64,000 nucleotides of DNA from Vitreoscilla filiformis (GTDB lineage Bacteria > Pseudomonadota > Gammaproteobacteria > Burkholderiales > Burkholderiaceae_C): positions 2,232,001 to 2,296,000 of the forward strand of contig NZ_CP022423.1 of assembly GCF_002222655.1 (NCBI RefSeq), read 5' to 3'. Shown here one piece after another: positions 44,588 to 54,756 of the stretch. The notes under the pieces were generated by a model. It made no database searches. It was not told the DNA's origin and was given only the letters and a program-made list of their open reading frames with translations. Positions within the stretch are counted from its first letter, which is position 1, and each line of letters begins with the position of its first letter. A program made the translations under genes and the position numbers.

Positions 44588-45731
44588 CGTTCAATGGCTG
44601 CTCACCGGCGTGCCGGTGGCGTTTGGTTTGGGCTGGCTGGCTTCGCGGCTTGATCTGCGGCAGGTCAAGCACGAGCAGCAAAACTCCCCGAAAGCGTATT
44701 ACAAAGGGCTGAATCTGCTGCTCAACGAGCAGCAGGACAAGGCCATCGATGCGTTCATCGAAGCCGTTCAGCACGATCCGGACACCACGGATTTGCACTT
44801 TGCCCTGGGCAATCTGTTCCGTCGGCGCGGGGAGTTTGAGCGGGCGGTGCGGGTGCATCAGCATCTGCTTGACCGAGCCGATCTCAGCAGCACCGACCAC
44901 GACCGCGCTCAGTACGCCCTGGCGCAAGACTTCCTCAAAGCCGGTTTGTTCGACCGGGCGGAACAAGCCTATCGGGCGTTGGAAGGCACGCCGTTCGAGG
45001 TCGAAGCGCGCTTGGCGCTGCTGGGCCTGTATGAGCGCTCACGCGATTGGCTGGCGGCGCAAGAAACGGCTGTGGCGTTGGAGCGCATGGGCACGGGATC
45101 GTTTGCGACGCGGATTTCCCATTATTGGTGCGAACTGGCCGCCGAGGCCGACGCCAAAGGCCACACCGCTGAAGCCGAAGCGGCGTTGCAGCGTGCGTGC
45201 GCAGCGGCGCCTCACTTGGCTCGGCCCTGGTTGGTGATGGGCCAGCGGTGGGTGGCCCGCCAACAGCCCGAAGCGGCGCTGGCGGCTTGGCAGGAGTTGC
45301 GCACACGGGCTTCGACCCACTTCCCGCTGATCGCCCTGGATTACGCCGAGCAAGCCGTGCGCTTGGGCCAGGCGCAGGCGGCGCTGGAGGTGATCCGCAG
45401 TGCGTATGACGCGGCCCCGGCGTTGGATTTGCTGCGCGCCCAAGCACGTTTGACCGGCCAACCGTTCGCAGAGTTGCCCGAGCTGATGCAGCACTTGCAG
45501 CGTTACCCGACGTTGAGTGCAGCGCAAGCGGTGCTGTCCGGCCTGTTGGCCCATCCCCCGGTGCCGGCCGATGTGGGTGCGGGCGTGGCGCGGGCGTTGG
45601 AAGTCGCGGCCCGACCGGTGCAGCGCTATCGCTGCGCGTGCTGTGGGTTCGAGGCGCAGCGGTATTTCTGGCAATGCCCCGGCTGCTTGAGCTGGGACAG
45701 CTTCCCGCCCACGCGCCTGGACGAGCAGTGA
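44577..45731 (+). CDS. lapB: LPS assembly regulator LapB (YciM), TPR protein
   Basis: The product has 384 residues. An N-terminal helix (WLLTGVPVAFGLGWLASRLD) anchors it in the inner membrane. It is followed by several TPR repeats starting at YYKGLNLLLNEQQDKAIDAF and ends in a rubredoxin-type metal site with two Cys pairs (CACCGFEAQRYFWQCPGC). LapB is an adaptor that delivers LpxC to FtsH and so limits lipid A synthesis. It is coupled to lapA. The lpxH gene of the same pathway lies 0.8 kb away on the other strand. Confidence 0.93.
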   Translation: MEFDVQWLLTGVPVAFGLGWLASRLDLRQVKHEQQNSPKAYYKGLNLLLNEQQDKAIDAFIEAVQHDPDTTDLHFALGNLFRRRGEFERAVRVHQHLLDRADLSSTDHDRAQYALAQDFLKAGLFDRAEQAYRALEGTPFEVEARLALLGLYERSRDWLAAQETAVALERMGTGSFATRISHYWCELAAEADAKGHTAEAEAALQRACAAAPHLARPWLVMGQRWVARQQPEAALAAWQELRTRASTHFPLIALDYAEQAVRLGQAQAALEVIRSAYDAAPALDLLRAQARLTGQPFAELPELMQHLQRYPTLSAAQAVLSGLLAHPPVPADVGAGVARALEVAARPVQRYRCACCGFEAQRYFWQCPGCLSWDSFPPTRLDEQ

Positions 45732-45750
45732 GCGTCGCCACCCAGCCCGC

Positions 45751-46533
45751 TCACAGCGGATAACGCGCTGGGTCTTGCCGAAAAAACTGCACCAGCAGTG
45801 CGTGCAGTTCGGGGTAAGCCTCGGCAAAACCTCGCCCATTGACGAAAAACGCTTCGACAGCCACCGCGAAGAATTCTTCCGGCGCTTCCGCCGCGTAAGG
45901 GTCGAGCCACGGGCGCCAGCCTTCGCGGAGGTCGTGGTGCAGGGCATCCCAGGCGCGAGAGGCGGCGTCGTGCCACGCTTGTTGCAAGGCAGAGGTGGGC
46001 CAAGGTGGAGAGCCGTTGGCGAGGCCGTCTTGCATGTCCAGCACATGGGCGCATTCGTGGATGACGACGTTGTAACCCTCGTGGCCCAACGCGCCCGCAT
46101 CGCGCACATCGGGCCAGCTCAACATGAGGGGGCCGTTTTGCATGGCTTCGCCGGCCAGCCATTCATCGTATTCATGCACCACCCCGGTGGCGTCCAGGTG
46201 CTGGCGCCGCACCTTGGCCGGCGCCGGGTGCAGCACGATGCCGACAAAGCCGTCATACCCCCCCAACCCCAGCGCCAGCATGGGCAAACAGGCTTGAGCC
46301 GCCACGGCCACGGCCATTTCATCCGTCACCACCAGCCCATGGGCGCCCGCAAATTGTTTGCGCAGCAGAAAAATGCGCGCCAACTCACGCAAACGCGCCC
46401 GCTCCTCGGCAGGGCGTTGGGCGATGAAGGGATACCGCGCCACCGTGGCCACCCACAAATCAGCCGGAATGGGCTGGGCCTGGGCGGTTTGCGTTTCGCG
46501 GCGTACCCGCCAGCGGTGCCACCAGTCGAACAT
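45751..46533 (-). CDS. mtfA: Zinc metallopeptidase MtfA (M90 family)
   Basis: The product has 260 residues. The zinc motif is VIHECAHVLDMQDG (HExxH as HECAH), with a downstream glutamate in PEEFFAVAVEAFFVNG acting as third ligand. The N-terminal RYPFIAQRPAEERARLREL segment is standard for the family. In E. coli MtfA binds the glucose repressor Mlc and has aminopeptidase activity; the role in betaproteobacteria is unproven. It starts 3 bp after lpxH ends, so the two are likely cotranscribed. Confidence 0.9.
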   Translation of the reverse strand: MFDWWHRWRVRRETQTAQAQPIPADLWVATVARYPFIAQRPAEERARLRELARIFLLRKQFAGAHGLVVTDEMAVAVAAQACLPMLALGLGGYDGFVGIVLHPAPAKVRRQHLDATGVVHEYDEWLAGEAMQNGPLMLSWPDVRDAGALGHEGYNVVIHECAHVLDMQDGLANGSPPWPTSALQQAWHDAASRAWDALHHDLREGWRPWLDPYAAEAPEEFFAVAVEAFFVNGRGFAEAYPELHALLVQFFRQDPARYPL

Positions 46534-46536
46534 CGG

Positions 46537-47331
46537 TCAAACGGGGGAAAACTCGTCCAACGTGTGGCGGCTGAAACCTTGTGCTGTCCAGCGCAGCACA
46601 CTGGCCCGAGCGGGGCCAGGCGGCTCCAGATCCCAATCACTCAGCACCTCGCGCCAATCGGATGAGGCCGGGCGGTGGGTGTGGCCGTGGATCAAGCGCA
46701 CGCAGCCCGCTTGGCGCAGCCAGACAGCAGCTTCGGTGGGATCGACATCGGCATAGTCCTGCGGCGTCAGCTTGGCCTGTTCGGCTTGGCTTTGTGCGCG
46801 CAATTGCTGGGCCAGCGCCAAGCGTTCAGGCAGGGGGCGGGCCAGAAAAGCCGCTTGCCAAGCCGGGCTGCGCACGACTTTGCGCACCTGTTGGTAAGCA
46901 TGATCGGCCAGGCACAGCGCATCGCCATGCGTGGCGAGGACCCGGTCGCCGAACGCCTCAATGCAGCACGGATCGGCCAAGCCCACCGCGCCGCAGGCGG
47001 TTAAAAAACCGTCGCCGAGCAAAAAATCTCGGTTGCCACACATCACCCCGAGCTGGGCGCGCTGGGCCAGACGGGCCAGCGCGTGGACGATGTCGCGTTC
47101 GAAAGGCCGTTGTTCCAGCGCATCGTCGCCAACCCACGCTTCGAACAAATCGCCCAACAGGCACACCACATCGGCGCGGGTGTGGGCCAGGTAGCGGGTG
47201 AACGCGGCGGCGGTGTGCGGCATGTCGGCGCACAAATGCACGTCCGACACCCATTCCACCCGCTGCACCGAGGCCGGCAGGCGCCATTGCGTACGCCATT
47301 GGCGCTGGGTTTGAGCGGGCAGTTCGGTCAT
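46537..47331 (-). CDS. lpxH: UDP-2,3-diacylglucosamine diphosphatase LpxH
   Basis: The product has 264 residues from the ATG at 47331. It is a cytoplasmic metallophosphoesterase with the full ligand set: VSDVHL, LGDLFEAWVGDD, CGNRDFLLG, LATHGDALC and IHGHTHRP. It hydrolyses UDP-2,3-diacylglucosamine to lipid X in lipid A synthesis. Position downstream of ppiB with only 3 bp between stop and start suggests one ppiB-lpxH-mtfA operon. The arrangement ppiB-lpxH is common in beta- and gammaproteobacteria. Confidence 0.95.
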   Translation of the reverse strand: MTELPAQTQRQWRTQWRLPASVQRVEWVSDVHLCADMPHTAAAFTRYLAHTRADVVCLLGDLFEAWVGDDALEQRPFERDIVHALARLAQRAQLGVMCGNRDFLLGDGFLTACGAVGLADPCCIEAFGDRVLATHGDALCLADHAYQQVRKVVRSPAWQAAFLARPLPERLALAQQLRAQSQAEQAKLTPQDYADVDPTEAAVWLRQAGCVRLIHGHTHRPASSDWREVLSDWDLEPPGPARASVLRWTAQGFSRHTLDEFSPV

Positions 47332-47334
47332 CAA

Positions 47335-47841
47335 TCAGGCCGTGATTTCAACCGCTTTGGTGATGGTGATCGCTTCCAGCGGCACGTCGTCGTGGTAGCC
47401 CTTGCGACCGGTACGCACCTTTTCGATGGCATCCACCACCTCGCTGCCCGCCACCACTTTGCCGAACACGGCGTAGCCCCAGCCGCTGGGGGTTTCGCTC
47501 TTGAAGTTCAGGAAGTCGTTGTCGGCGGCGTTGATGAAGAACTGGGCCGATGCCGAGTGCGGCGCGCTGGTGCGTGCCATGGCGATGGTGTATTTGTCGT
47601 TCTTGAGGCCGTTGTTGGCTTCGTTGGGGATGGTGTCGCGGGTGGACTTTTGTTGCATGTCGGCGGTCATGCCGCCGCCTTGGATCATGAAACGCTTGAT
47701 GACGCGGTGGAACACCGTGCCCTCGTAGTGGCCGCTGTGGACGTAGGCCAGGAAGTTGGCCACGGTCTTGGGCGCTTTGGCGTCGTCCAGTTCAAGGCGG
47801 ATGGTGCCGGCGCTGGTGATGAGTTCAACGGTTTTGGTCAT
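47335..47841 (-). CDS. ppiB: Cytoplasmic peptidyl-prolyl cis-trans isomerase B (cyclophilin)
   Basis: The product has 168 residues from the ATG at 47841, without a signal peptide. Cyclophilin landmarks are [19 protein letters not shown] (catalytic Arg in FHRV), [18 protein letters not shown] and [16 protein letters not shown]. It catalyses proline isomerisation during folding. It follows its paralogue ppiA by 47 bp, and the two share about 60% of positions in the aligned core by eye, pointing to a local tandem duplication with one copy exported. Confidence 0.94.
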   Translation of the reverse strand: MTKTVELITSAGTIRLELDDAKAPKTVANFLAYVHSGHYEGTVFHRVIKRFMIQGGGMTADMQQKSTRDTIPNEANNGLKNDKYTIAMARTSAPHSASAQFFINAADNDFLNFKSETPSGWGYAVFGKVVAGSEVVDAIEKVRTGRKGYHDDVPLEAITITKAVEITA

Positions 47842-47888
47842 GTTGCGAAGTCTCTTCGGAGGGAGGGAAAGGAGAGGGGGGCAAGGGC

Positions 47889-48482
47889 TCAGTTTTCGAT
47901 CTGAACCTTGCGGATGATGATCGGCTCGATCGGCACGTTTTGGTGCATGCCCCGGGAGCCGGTGGACACCGCCCGAATGGCGTCCACCACTTCCATGCCG
48001 GACACCACGCGGCCAAACACGGCATACCCTTCGCCGTCGCGGGCGTTGGGCTGGTCGAGGAAGGGGTTGTCTTTGGTGTTGATGAAGAACTGGGCGGTAG
48101 CCGAGTCCGGCACCATGGTGCGGGCCATGGCGACGGTGCCGCGCTGGTTGGACAAGCCGTTGCGGCTTTCCAATGCGATGGGCGCCCGGGTGGGTTTTTG
48201 CTGCATGTCCGGCGTCATGCCGCCGCCTTGGATCATGAAGTCGGGGATGACGCGGTGAAAAATCGTGCCCTCGTAATGGCCCGCTTTGACGTACTGGAGA
48301 AAGTTGTCCACCGACTTCGGGGCTTTTTCGGCGTTGAGTTCGATGAGGATGTCCCCGCGTGTGGTGCTCAAGCGCACTTTTTGCGCCCAAGCCGCCGGGC
48401 TCAGGGCCGACAGTGAAGCAGCAGCAAGCAGCGCCAGCACGGCGCGGGCACTGTGGAAACGGAGGCGAGCGGCAACGGTCAC
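47889..48482 (-). CDS. ppiA: Periplasmic peptidyl-prolyl cis-trans isomerase A (cyclophilin)
   Basis: The product has 197 residues from a GTG at 48482; no ATG lies upstream in frame. A signal peptide ([20 protein letters not shown], about residues 14-33) sends it to the periplasm. Core motifs [33 protein letters not shown] and [16 protein letters not shown] are complete. It lies divergent from cysS across about 130 bp. It should assist folding of exported proteins. Confidence 0.93.
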   Translation of the reverse strand: MTVAARLRFHSARAVLALLAAASLSALSPAAWAQKVRLSTTRGDILIELNAEKAPKSVDNFLQYVKAGHYEGTIFHRVIPDFMIQGGGMTPDMQQKPTRAPIALESRNGLSNQRGTVAMARTMVPDSATAQFFINTKDNPFLDQPNARDGEGYAVFGRVVSGMEVVDAIRAVSTGSRGMHQNVPIEPIIIRKVQIEN

Positions 48483-48611
48483 GATGATGAAGCTCCTTGG
48501 CTATACTCGATCGATTTTACCGACCGCTTTTTACACCTCGTCCGACCGGGTTGTCCGCTGCGCCGCTGGCGTGCTGCGTCGCCCGGTCGGTCTGTTTTGC
48601 CCGCCACGCCG

Positions 48612-50042
48612 ATGACCCTGCGCATCTTCAACAGCCTGACCCGCCAGGTCGAACCCTTCACCCCCATCGAGCCCGGCCATGTGCGCATGTACGTGTGCGG
48701 CATGACGGTGTATGACCTGTGCCACGTCGGCCACGCGCGTTCGATGGTGGCCTTCGATGTGGTGCAGCGCTGGCTCAAAGCCAGCGGCTACCGCGTCACT
48801 TACGTGCGCAACATCACCGATATTGACGACAAAATCATCAAACGTGCGGTAGAAAACGGCGAAACCATCGGCGAGCTGACCCGCCGCATGATCGCCGAGA
48901 TGTACCGCGACGCCGACGCTTTGGGGATCGAACGCCCCACGCACGACCCGCGTGCCACCGATTACGTGCCGCAGATGCTGGACATCGTGCGCCGCTTGGA
49001 AGAAAAGGGCCTGGCCTACCGCGCCGGCAATGGCGACGTGAATTACGCCGTGCGCAAGTTCGAGGGTTACGGCAAGTTGAGCGGCAAATCGCTGGATGAC
49101 CTGAACGCCGGCGAGCGCGTGGCCGTGGCCGATGGCAAACACGATCCGCTGGACTTTGTGCTCTGGAAAGCGGCCAAAGAGAACGAGCCCACCGAAGCCA
49201 AGTGGGCGAGCGATTTCGGCACGGGCCGCCCCGGCTGGCACATCGAGTGCTCGGCCATGTGCGGCGCGTTGCTGGGCGAAACTTTCGACATCCACGGTGG
49301 GGGCGGTGATTTGCAGTTCCCGCACCACGAAAACGAGATCGCCCAAAGCGAAGGTGCCAACGGAGCGCCGCTGGCGCGGGTGTGGATGCACAACGGGTTC
49401 ATCAACATCGACAACGAGAAGATGTCCAAATCGCTGGGCAATTTCTTCACCATCCGCGAGGTGCTTGACAAGTTCGATGCCGAAACCGTGCGGTTCTTCG
49501 TGCTGCGCGCCCACTATCGCAGCCCGTTGAACTACAGCGATGTGCATCTGAACGACGCACGCGGCGCCCTGAAGCGCCTTTACACCGCATTGCAAGAGGC
49601 CGATGCGGTGTTGGCGCGTCATGGCCGAAGCGCCGTGGCCGTGCCATTCGGTGCGTTGGACGCTGGCGACGAACACGTGCGGCTCTTCACCGAGGAAATG
49701 AACAACGACTTCGCCACGTCGGCGGCGAGTGCGGTGCTGTTCACCTTGGCCAGCGAGATTTTCACCGCCGCCAAGGCCGAAGCGCTGGAAACGCTGGCGT
49801 TGCGTGCCACGCAATTGCGCGCCCTGGGCGCCGTGCTCGGCCTGTTGCAGCAAGACCCGGCGCAGTACCTGCAAGCGGGCACGGGGTTGGACGAAGCCAG
49901 CATCTTGGCCCGCATCGAAGCCCGCGCCGCTGCCAAAAAAGCGAAAAATTTTGCCGAGGCCGACCGCATTCGCGCCGAATTGCTGGCCGCTGGCGTGGCC
50001 ATCAAAGACACCCCGCAAGGCACCACCTGGGCAAAGGCTTGA
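48612..50042 (+). CDS. cysS: Cysteinyl-tRNA synthetase CysS
   Basis: The product has 476 residues from the ATG at 48612. Class I signatures are [12 protein letters not shown] (HIGH variant) and [11 protein letters not shown] (KMSKS). Zinc ligands include the cysteine in YVCGMTVYD, the cysteine in HIECSAMCG and the histidine-glutamate of [12 protein letters not shown]. The C-terminal helical domain continues to AKAE-type sequence and ends [10 protein letters not shown]. The enzyme charges tRNA-Cys. Its stop is followed after one base by the glycosylase start. Confidence 0.96.
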   Translation: MTLRIFNSLTRQVEPFTPIEPGHVRMYVCGMTVYDLCHVGHARSMVAFDVVQRWLKASGYRVTYVRNITDIDDKIIKRAVENGETIGELTRRMIAEMYRDADALGIERPTHDPRATDYVPQMLDIVRRLEEKGLAYRAGNGDVNYAVRKFEGYGKLSGKSLDDLNAGERVAVADGKHDPLDFVLWKAAKENEPTEAKWASDFGTGRPGWHIECSAMCGALLGETFDIHGGGGDLQFPHHENEIAQSEGANGAPLARVWMHNGFINIDNEKMSKSLGNFFTIREVLDKFDAETVRFFVLRAHYRSPLNYSDVHLNDARGALKRLYTALQEADAVLARHGRSAVAVPFGALDAGDEHVRLFTEEMNNDFATSAASAVLFTLASEIFTAAKAEALETLALRATQLRALGAVLGLLQQDPAQYLQAGTGLDEASILARIEARAAAKKAKNFAEADRIRAELLAAGVAIKDTPQGTTWAKA

Positions 50043-50043
50043 T

Positions 50044-50703
50044 GTGACCCCGCTTCCCACCGACGCCGGCGCCACACCGGCTTACTGGGATGCGGCTTGT
50101 CACTACCTCACCCAGCGCGATCGGGTGATGGCCAAGCTCATCCCACAATTCGGACAGGCCCGCCTGCAAACCCGAGGTGATGCGTTCAGCACCTTGGCGC
50201 GCTCCATCGTCGGCCAGCAGATTTCGGTGAAGGCCGCCCAGGCGGTGTGGGATCGGTTCGTGCGTCACCTGGGGGGCTGCGCACAAGACCTCTTGAAGCC
50301 GGACACTGTTTTGGCTCAAGATGTGCCCATGCTGCGGGCCTGTGGCCTGTCGGTACGCAAGGCAGAATACCTGCTCGATTTGGCACGCCACTTCCAAGAC
50401 CGGCGAGTTCACTTGGATCAGTGGCAGGCGATGGACGATGAGTCCATCATTGACGAACTCGTGGCCATCCGAGGCATCGGACGCTGGACGGCCGAAATGT
50501 TCTTGATTTTTCACCTGATGCGTCCGAACGTGTTACCGCTGGATGATGTGGGCTTGCTCAAGGGCATCAGCCTCTGTTATTTCAGCGGTGAGCCGGTGTC
50601 GCGTGCGGAAGCGCGTGAGCTGGGCGAGTGCTGGGCCCCTTACCGGTCGGTGGCGACTTGGTATCTGTGGCGCTGCCTCGACCCGCTGCCGGTCGAGTAT
50701 TGA
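50044..50703 (+). CDS. DNA-3-methyladenine glycosylase II (AlkA-like)
   Basis: The product has 219 residues from the GTG at 50044, preceded by AAAGG. It has the helix-hairpin-helix GPD fold: FSTLARSIVGQQISVKAAQAVW, then the hairpin LVAIRGIGRWTAEMFLIF, and the catalytic aspartate in VLPLDDVGLLKG. It lacks the N-terminal domain of E. coli AlkA, as is usual for the shorter proteobacterial type. It removes alkylated bases to start base excision repair. The cysS-alkA-accA order is typical of Burkholderiales. Confidence 0.9.
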   Translation: MTPLPTDAGATPAYWDAACHYLTQRDRVMAKLIPQFGQARLQTRGDAFSTLARSIVGQQISVKAAQAVWDRFVRHLGGCAQDLLKPDTVLAQDVPMLRACGLSVRKAEYLLDLARHFQDRRVHLDQWQAMDDESIIDELVAIRGIGRWTAEMFLIFHLMRPNVLPLDDVGLLKGISLCYFSGEPVSRAEARELGECWAPYRSVATWYLWRCLDPLPVEY

Positions 50704-50730
50704 TCTCATGGCTTCGAAGGACTTCCTCCT

Positions 50731-51702
50731 ATGAGCAAACGTTATTTCCTGGACTTTGAATCCCCGATCGCCGAACTGGAAACCAAGATCGAGGAGCTGC
50801 GCTACGTCCAGAACGAGTCAGCCGTGGACATCTCGGAGGAAATTGACCGGCTGGACAAGAAAAGCCTGCAACTGGCCAAGGACATCTACTCGCAGCTCTC
50901 GCCCTGGCAGGTGACGCAGATTGCGCGCCATCCGCAACGCCCGTACACGCTGGATTACGTGAACGAGCTGTTCACCGATTTCCAAGAGCTGCACGGCGAC
51001 CGGGCGTTTGCCGATGACCTGTCCATCGTCGGCGGTCTGGCGCGTTTCAACGGCCAAGCTTGCATGGTGCTCGGCCAACAAAAGGGCCGAGACACCAAAG
51101 AACGCGCCGCCCGCAACTTTGGCATGCCACGCCCCGAGGGCTATCGCAAGGCGCTGCGCCTGATGAAGCTGGCGGAAAAATTCGGCCTGCCGGTGTTCAC
51201 GTTTGTGGACACCCCGGGCGCTTACCCCGGCATCGGCGCCGAGGAGCGTGGCCAGTCCGAAGCCATTGGCCGCAACATTTACGAGATGGCCCAGCTCGAA
51301 GTGCCCATCATCACCACCATCATCGGTGAAGGTGGTTCGGGCGGTGCGCTGGCGATCAGCGTGGCCGACCAGGTGCTGATGCTGCAATTCTCGGTGTACT
51401 CGGTGATTTCGCCGGAGGGCTGCGCGTCCATCCTGTGGAAGACCGCCGAGCGTGCGTCGGATGCCGCCGAGGCCCTGGGCATCACCGCCCACCGCCTGAA
51501 GGCTTTGGGCTTGGTGGACAAAATCATCAACGAACCCGTGGGCGGCGCGCACCGCGATACCAAACAGATGGCCGCCCAGCTCAAGCGCGGGCTGGTGGAC
51601 GCGCTGCGCCAAGTGGCCGATCTTTCAACCGATGATCTGCTCAACCGCCGTTACGAACGCCTCAAATCCTACGGGCGTTTCACCGACACCACCAAGCGCT
51701 GA
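50731..51702 (+). CDS. accA: Acetyl-CoA carboxylase carboxyltransferase subunit alpha
   Basis: The product has 323 residues. It starts [20 protein letters not shown] with a CTCCT-like upstream context and carries the crotonase-type core: IGRPQR-like [43 protein letters not shown] and [14 protein letters not shown]. With AccD it transfers carboxyl from biotin to acetyl-CoA, the first step of fatty acid synthesis. Length and motifs are standard. Its 3' end may overlap the start of tilS. Confidence 0.97.
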   Translation: MSKRYFLDFESPIAELETKIEELRYVQNESAVDISEEIDRLDKKSLQLAKDIYSQLSPWQVTQIARHPQRPYTLDYVNELFTDFQELHGDRAFADDLSIVGGLARFNGQACMVLGQQKGRDTKERAARNFGMPRPEGYRKALRLMKLAEKFGLPVFTFVDTPGAYPGIGAEERGQSEAIGRNIYEMAQLEVPIITTIIGEGGSGGALAISVADQVLMLQFSVYSVISPEGCASILWKTAERASDAAEALGITAHRLKALGLVDKIINEPVGGAHRDTKQMAAQLKRGLVDALRQVADLSTDDLLNRRYERLKSYGRFTDTTKR

Positions 51703-53032
51703 GACCGCTGCCGCGCCTGTGCTTGCCGTCGCGGTAAGTGGCGGGCTGGATTCGACCGCGCTGCTGCACGCCCTGTCCCGGCAAGCGCGTGACCTGGGCG
51801 CCTCAGTGGTGGCGCTGCATGTGGATCACGGCTTGCAGGCGGTGTCCGCCGAATGGGGGCGCCGGATTCGGCGCCAGTGCCAGCGCTGGGGCGCGGCGGG
51901 TTTGCCGGTGTCCGCCCGCGTGCATCGAGTGACGCAGGTTCCGCCCACTGGCGCCAGCATCGAAGCTTGGGCGCGCAAAGTGCGCTACGCCGCACTGGCG
52001 CAGATGGCGCGTGACGTGGGCGCCACCCACGTCTGGCTGGCTCATCACCGCCGCGATCAAGCCGAAACGTTTTTATTGCAGGCCCTGCGCGGCGCTGGCT
52101 CGGCGGGTTTGGCAGCCATGCCCACCGCGCTGTGGCGGGATGGGTTGTGCTGGCTGCGCCCCTGGTTGCACCAACCCCGCGAAGCCATCGCTGCTTACGC
52201 GGCCCGCTGGCGCCTGAGCTGGGTCGAAGACGCCACCAACACCGACACCCGTTTTGACCGCAACCGCCTGCGCTGCGATCTCTGGCCCACGTTGTTGGCC
52301 GGCTTTCCACACGCTGAAACGGCGCTGGGGCAATCGGCTCGCCAGTCGGCGCGAGCGGCGGCGTTGATGCAGGAAGTCGGCGCCCAAGACTTGGCCCGTT
52401 TGCACATGCCCGACGGCGGTTTGGACGTCGCGGGCTGGCAAACCTTGTCCGCTGCTCGGCGCTACGCGGTGTTGCGGGCGTGGTGCCAGACTCTGGGCCA
52501 TCCCGTTCCCGACAGTTTGTTGGAACGGCTGCTGCTCGAATTGCCGACGGCGCGCTCGGGCCATCGCTGGCCGGATGGGGCAGGGGGGGCGTCGTTGCGC
52601 CTGTACCGGGGCACGCTGCGCCGTTGGGAGGATGTTCCCCCCGCCGATCTGCCATCGGGTGAGGTCGGGTTGAGGTTGCCGTATCCGGGGCCGGGGCGTC
52701 ACGCGCTGCCGGCGTGGGGTGGGGTGCTGACGGTGCGAGCGGTCTCGCAAGGCGGCATTGCGGCGCACTGGTTGACGCATGCGGTGTTGATCACTCGCCA
52801 AGGTGGCGAGTCCTTTCAGTTTGAACCGCATTCGACGGCGCGTTCTTTGAAAAAACAGTACCAAGCTCGGGCCATCCCCGCATGGCAACGGCACGGCCCG
52901 CTGCTGTGCGCTGGCCCCGCCCAAGGCGGGGGGGTGTTGTTCGCGCCGGGTTTGGGTGTGGATGCCCGTGTGCGTGCGGCCAACGGCGAACCGCAGTGGC
53001 TGCCCGAGTGGCTGCCTGATGCCACGCGCTAG
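51632..53032 (+). CDS. tilS: tRNA(Ile)-lysidine synthetase TilS
   Basis: The frame is open from the ATG at 51632, giving 466 residues and a 71-bp overlap with accA. A GTG at 51719 would avoid the overlap but start right at the first strand of the P-loop. The PP-loop ATPase motif [40 protein letters not shown] and [21 protein letters not shown] are diagnostic. TilS modifies C34 of tRNA-Ile(CAU) so that it reads AUA. A C-terminal substrate domain with GESFQF, and [18 protein letters not shown], is present. The true start is the only doubt. Confidence 0.93.
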   Translation: MICSTAVTNASNPTGVSPTPPSAETAAAPVLAVAVSGGLDSTALLHALSRQARDLGASVVALHVDHGLQAVSAEWGRRIRRQCQRWGAAGLPVSARVHRVTQVPPTGASIEAWARKVRYAALAQMARDVGATHVWLAHHRRDQAETFLLQALRGAGSAGLAAMPTALWRDGLCWLRPWLHQPREAIAAYAARWRLSWVEDATNTDTRFDRNRLRCDLWPTLLAGFPHAETALGQSARQSARAAALMQEVGAQDLARLHMPDGGLDVAGWQTLSAARRYAVLRAWCQTLGHPVPDSLLERLLLELPTARSGHRWPDGAGGASLRLYRGTLRRWEDVPPADLPSGEVGLRLPYPGPGRHALPAWGGVLTVRAVSQGGIAAHWLTHAVLITRQGGESFQFEPHSTARSLKKQYQARAIPAWQRHGPLLCAGPAQGGGVLFAPGLGVDARVRAANGEPQWLPEWLPDATR

Positions 53033-53107
53033 AATCCTCAGCTTTTGCGCGATGAGGCCGAGTGGCGGCCCCATCGTGGTTCTTTGCAGCAGGACTGACC
53101 AATCGTC

Positions 53108-54370
53108 ATGGCACTGATCGTTCACAAATACGGCGGCACCTCGATGGGCTCCACCGAGCGCATCCGCAATGTCGCCAAGCGCGTGGCCAAGTGGGCGCGC
53201 GCTGGGCACCAGATGGTCGTCGTTCCGTCGGCCATGAGCGGCGAAACCAACCGCTTGCTGGGCCTGGCCAAAGATGTTTCTCCCGCCGTGCAGACCGCTT
53301 CGGTGCTGCGCGAGCTGGACATGATCGCCTGCACAGGCGAACAAGTGTCGGTGGGCCTGCTGTCGCTGGCCCTGCAAGCCGAGGGCATGGAAGCCGTCAG
53401 CTACAGCGGCTGGCAAGTGCCCATCAAGACGGATTCGTCGTACACCAAGGCCCGCATCCAAAGCATCGACGATGTGCGCGTGCGTGCCGATCTGGCCGCC
53501 GGCAAGGTGGTGATCATCACCGGCTTCCAAGGTGTCGATGAAGATCTGAACATCACCACGCTGGGCCGTGGCGGTTCGGACACCTCCGCCGTGGCCGTCG
53601 CCGCCGCGATGAAGGCCGACGAGTGCCTGATCTACACCGACGTGGATGGCGTGTACACCACCGACCCGCGTGTGGTGCCCGAAGCGCGTCGCCTGCACAC
53701 CGTGAGCTTTGAAGAAATGCTGGAAATGGCCAGCTTGGGCTCCAAGGTGCTGCAAATCCGCTCGGTGGAGTTTGCCGGCAAGTACCGCGTGCCGCTGCGC
53801 GTGCTCTCCAGCTTCACGCCCTGGGACATCAACATCGAGGAAGAAGCCAAGTCTGGCACCCTGATCACTTTCGAGGAAGACGAAAAAATGGAAGCAGCCG
53901 TTGTCTCGGGCATCGCCTTCAACCGTGACGAAGCCAAGGTGACCGTGGTCGGCGTGCCCGACAAGCCCGGCATCGCCTACGCCATCCTGGGCAAAGTGGC
54001 CGAGGCCAACATTGATGTGGACGTGATCATTCAGAACGTCTCGCGTGACGGTAAGACGGACTTCTCCTTCACCGTTCACCGCAACGATTACCAGCGCACC
54101 GTCGATCTGCTCAAGACGCAAGTGCTGCCCGAGCTGGGCGCCGCCGACGTGCTGGGTGACACCAAGATCTGCAAGGTGTCGATCGTTGGGATCGGCATGC
54201 GTTCGCACGCGGGCGTGGCCAGCACGATGTTCAGCGCCCTGGCTGCTGAAGGCATCAACATTCAGATGATCACCACCAGCGAAATCAAGACTTCCGTTGT
54301 GATCGACGAGAAATACATGGAGCTGGCCGTGCGCGCCCTGCACCGCGCATTCGGCCTGGACGCCGAGTGA
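53108..54370 (+). CDS. lysC: Aspartokinase LysC
   Basis: The product has 420 residues. The kinase domain opens VHKYGGTSMGSTERIRNVA and contains FQGVDEDLNITTLGRGGSD and YTDVDGVYTTDPRVV. Two C-terminal ACT domains (from about 265, VTVVGVPDKPG, and 345, VSIVGIGMRSHAG) bind lysine and threonine for feedback inhibition. It phosphorylates aspartate at the head of the lysine/threonine/methionine pathway. It stands alone after tilS and before tRNA-Ser, as in many Burkholderiales. Confidence 0.96.
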   Translation: MALIVHKYGGTSMGSTERIRNVAKRVAKWARAGHQMVVVPSAMSGETNRLLGLAKDVSPAVQTASVLRELDMIACTGEQVSVGLLSLALQAEGMEAVSYSGWQVPIKTDSSYTKARIQSIDDVRVRADLAAGKVVIITGFQGVDEDLNITTLGRGGSDTSAVAVAAAMKADECLIYTDVDGVYTTDPRVVPEARRLHTVSFEEMLEMASLGSKVLQIRSVEFAGKYRVPLRVLSSFTPWDINIEEEAKSGTLITFEEDEKMEAAVVSGIAFNRDEAKVTVVGVPDKPGIAYAILGKVAEANIDVDVIIQNVSRDGKTDFSFTVHRNDYQRTVDLLKTQVLPELGAADVLGDTKICKVSIVGIGMRSHAGVASTMFSALAAEGINIQMITTSEIKTSVVIDEKYMELAVRALHRAFGLDAE

Positions 54371-54392
54371 TCAAAAAGATCGCGGACGGGGC

Positions 54393-54422
54393 TTGCGGTG
54401 AGTTTGAAAAATAAGCTATACT
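54393..54422 (+). promoter_or_regulatory. Promoter of tRNA-Ser
   Basis: TTGCGG (54393-54398) and TATACT (54417-54422) are spaced by 18 bp and lie 16 bp before the tRNA. Confidence 0.6.
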
Positions 54423-54438
54423 GCGAGCTTCAGCGGTT

Positions 54439-54531
54439 GGAGACGTGACCGAGAGGCCGAAGGTGCTCCCCTGCTAAGGGAGTATGGGGTCAAAAGCTCC
54501 ATCGAGGGTTCGAATCCCTCCGTCTCCGCCA
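54439..54531 (+). tRNA. tRNA-Ser (anticodon GCT)
   Basis: The 93-nt gene has acceptor stem GGAGACG pairing with CGTCTCC, then G and encoded CCA. The anticodon stem CTCCC/GGGAG holds CTGCTAA, giving anticodon GCT. A long variable arm (TATGGGGTCAAAAGCTCCAT) identifies a class II tRNA. The T arm GAGGG-TTCGAAT-CCCTC is standard. Confidence 0.97.
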
Positions 54532-54547
54532 CCTGCTGATCTGCATC

Positions 54548-54572
54548 AAGCCCCGTACATCGGGGCTTTTTT
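54548..54572 (+). terminator. Terminator after tRNA-Ser
   Basis: Stem AAGCCCCG/CGGGGCTT with a 5-base loop is followed by a T run, 16 bp after the tRNA end. Confidence 0.85.
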
Positions 54573-54614
54573 GCGTCTGTACGAATCAACAGACTTTTCG
54601 GGCGGATCGCGCAC

Positions 54615-54698
54615 ATGCCTCAAGACTCAAACGTGACCACCTCATCCCACCCATGGCGCCTCAGCGTTGCGCCCATGTTGGACTGGACGGCGTTTTGA
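54615..54698 (+). pseudogene. Stranded original 5' end of dusA
   Basis: An ATG at 54615 opens a 27-codon frame, MPQDSNVTTSSHPWRLSVAP then MLDWT, that stops at 54696-54698. From the tryptophan codon on it is base-identical over 35 bp to the present dusA coding sequence 5.4 kb to the right, then diverges. It is what is left of the chromosomal dusA start after insertion of the island at this point. Confidence 0.88.
54654..54688 (+). repeat. Left attachment-site copy of the dusA island
   Basis: These 35 bases are identical to 60076-60110. They are followed by GGCGTTTTGA, where the right copy continues CGATCGCCAC, the genuine dusA sequence. Confidence 0.9.
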
Positions 54699-54756
54699 AA
54701 AACCGAGATAAATCAACGTATTGCAGCGATTTTTTCGTGGCGTTGCATTGTTTTGG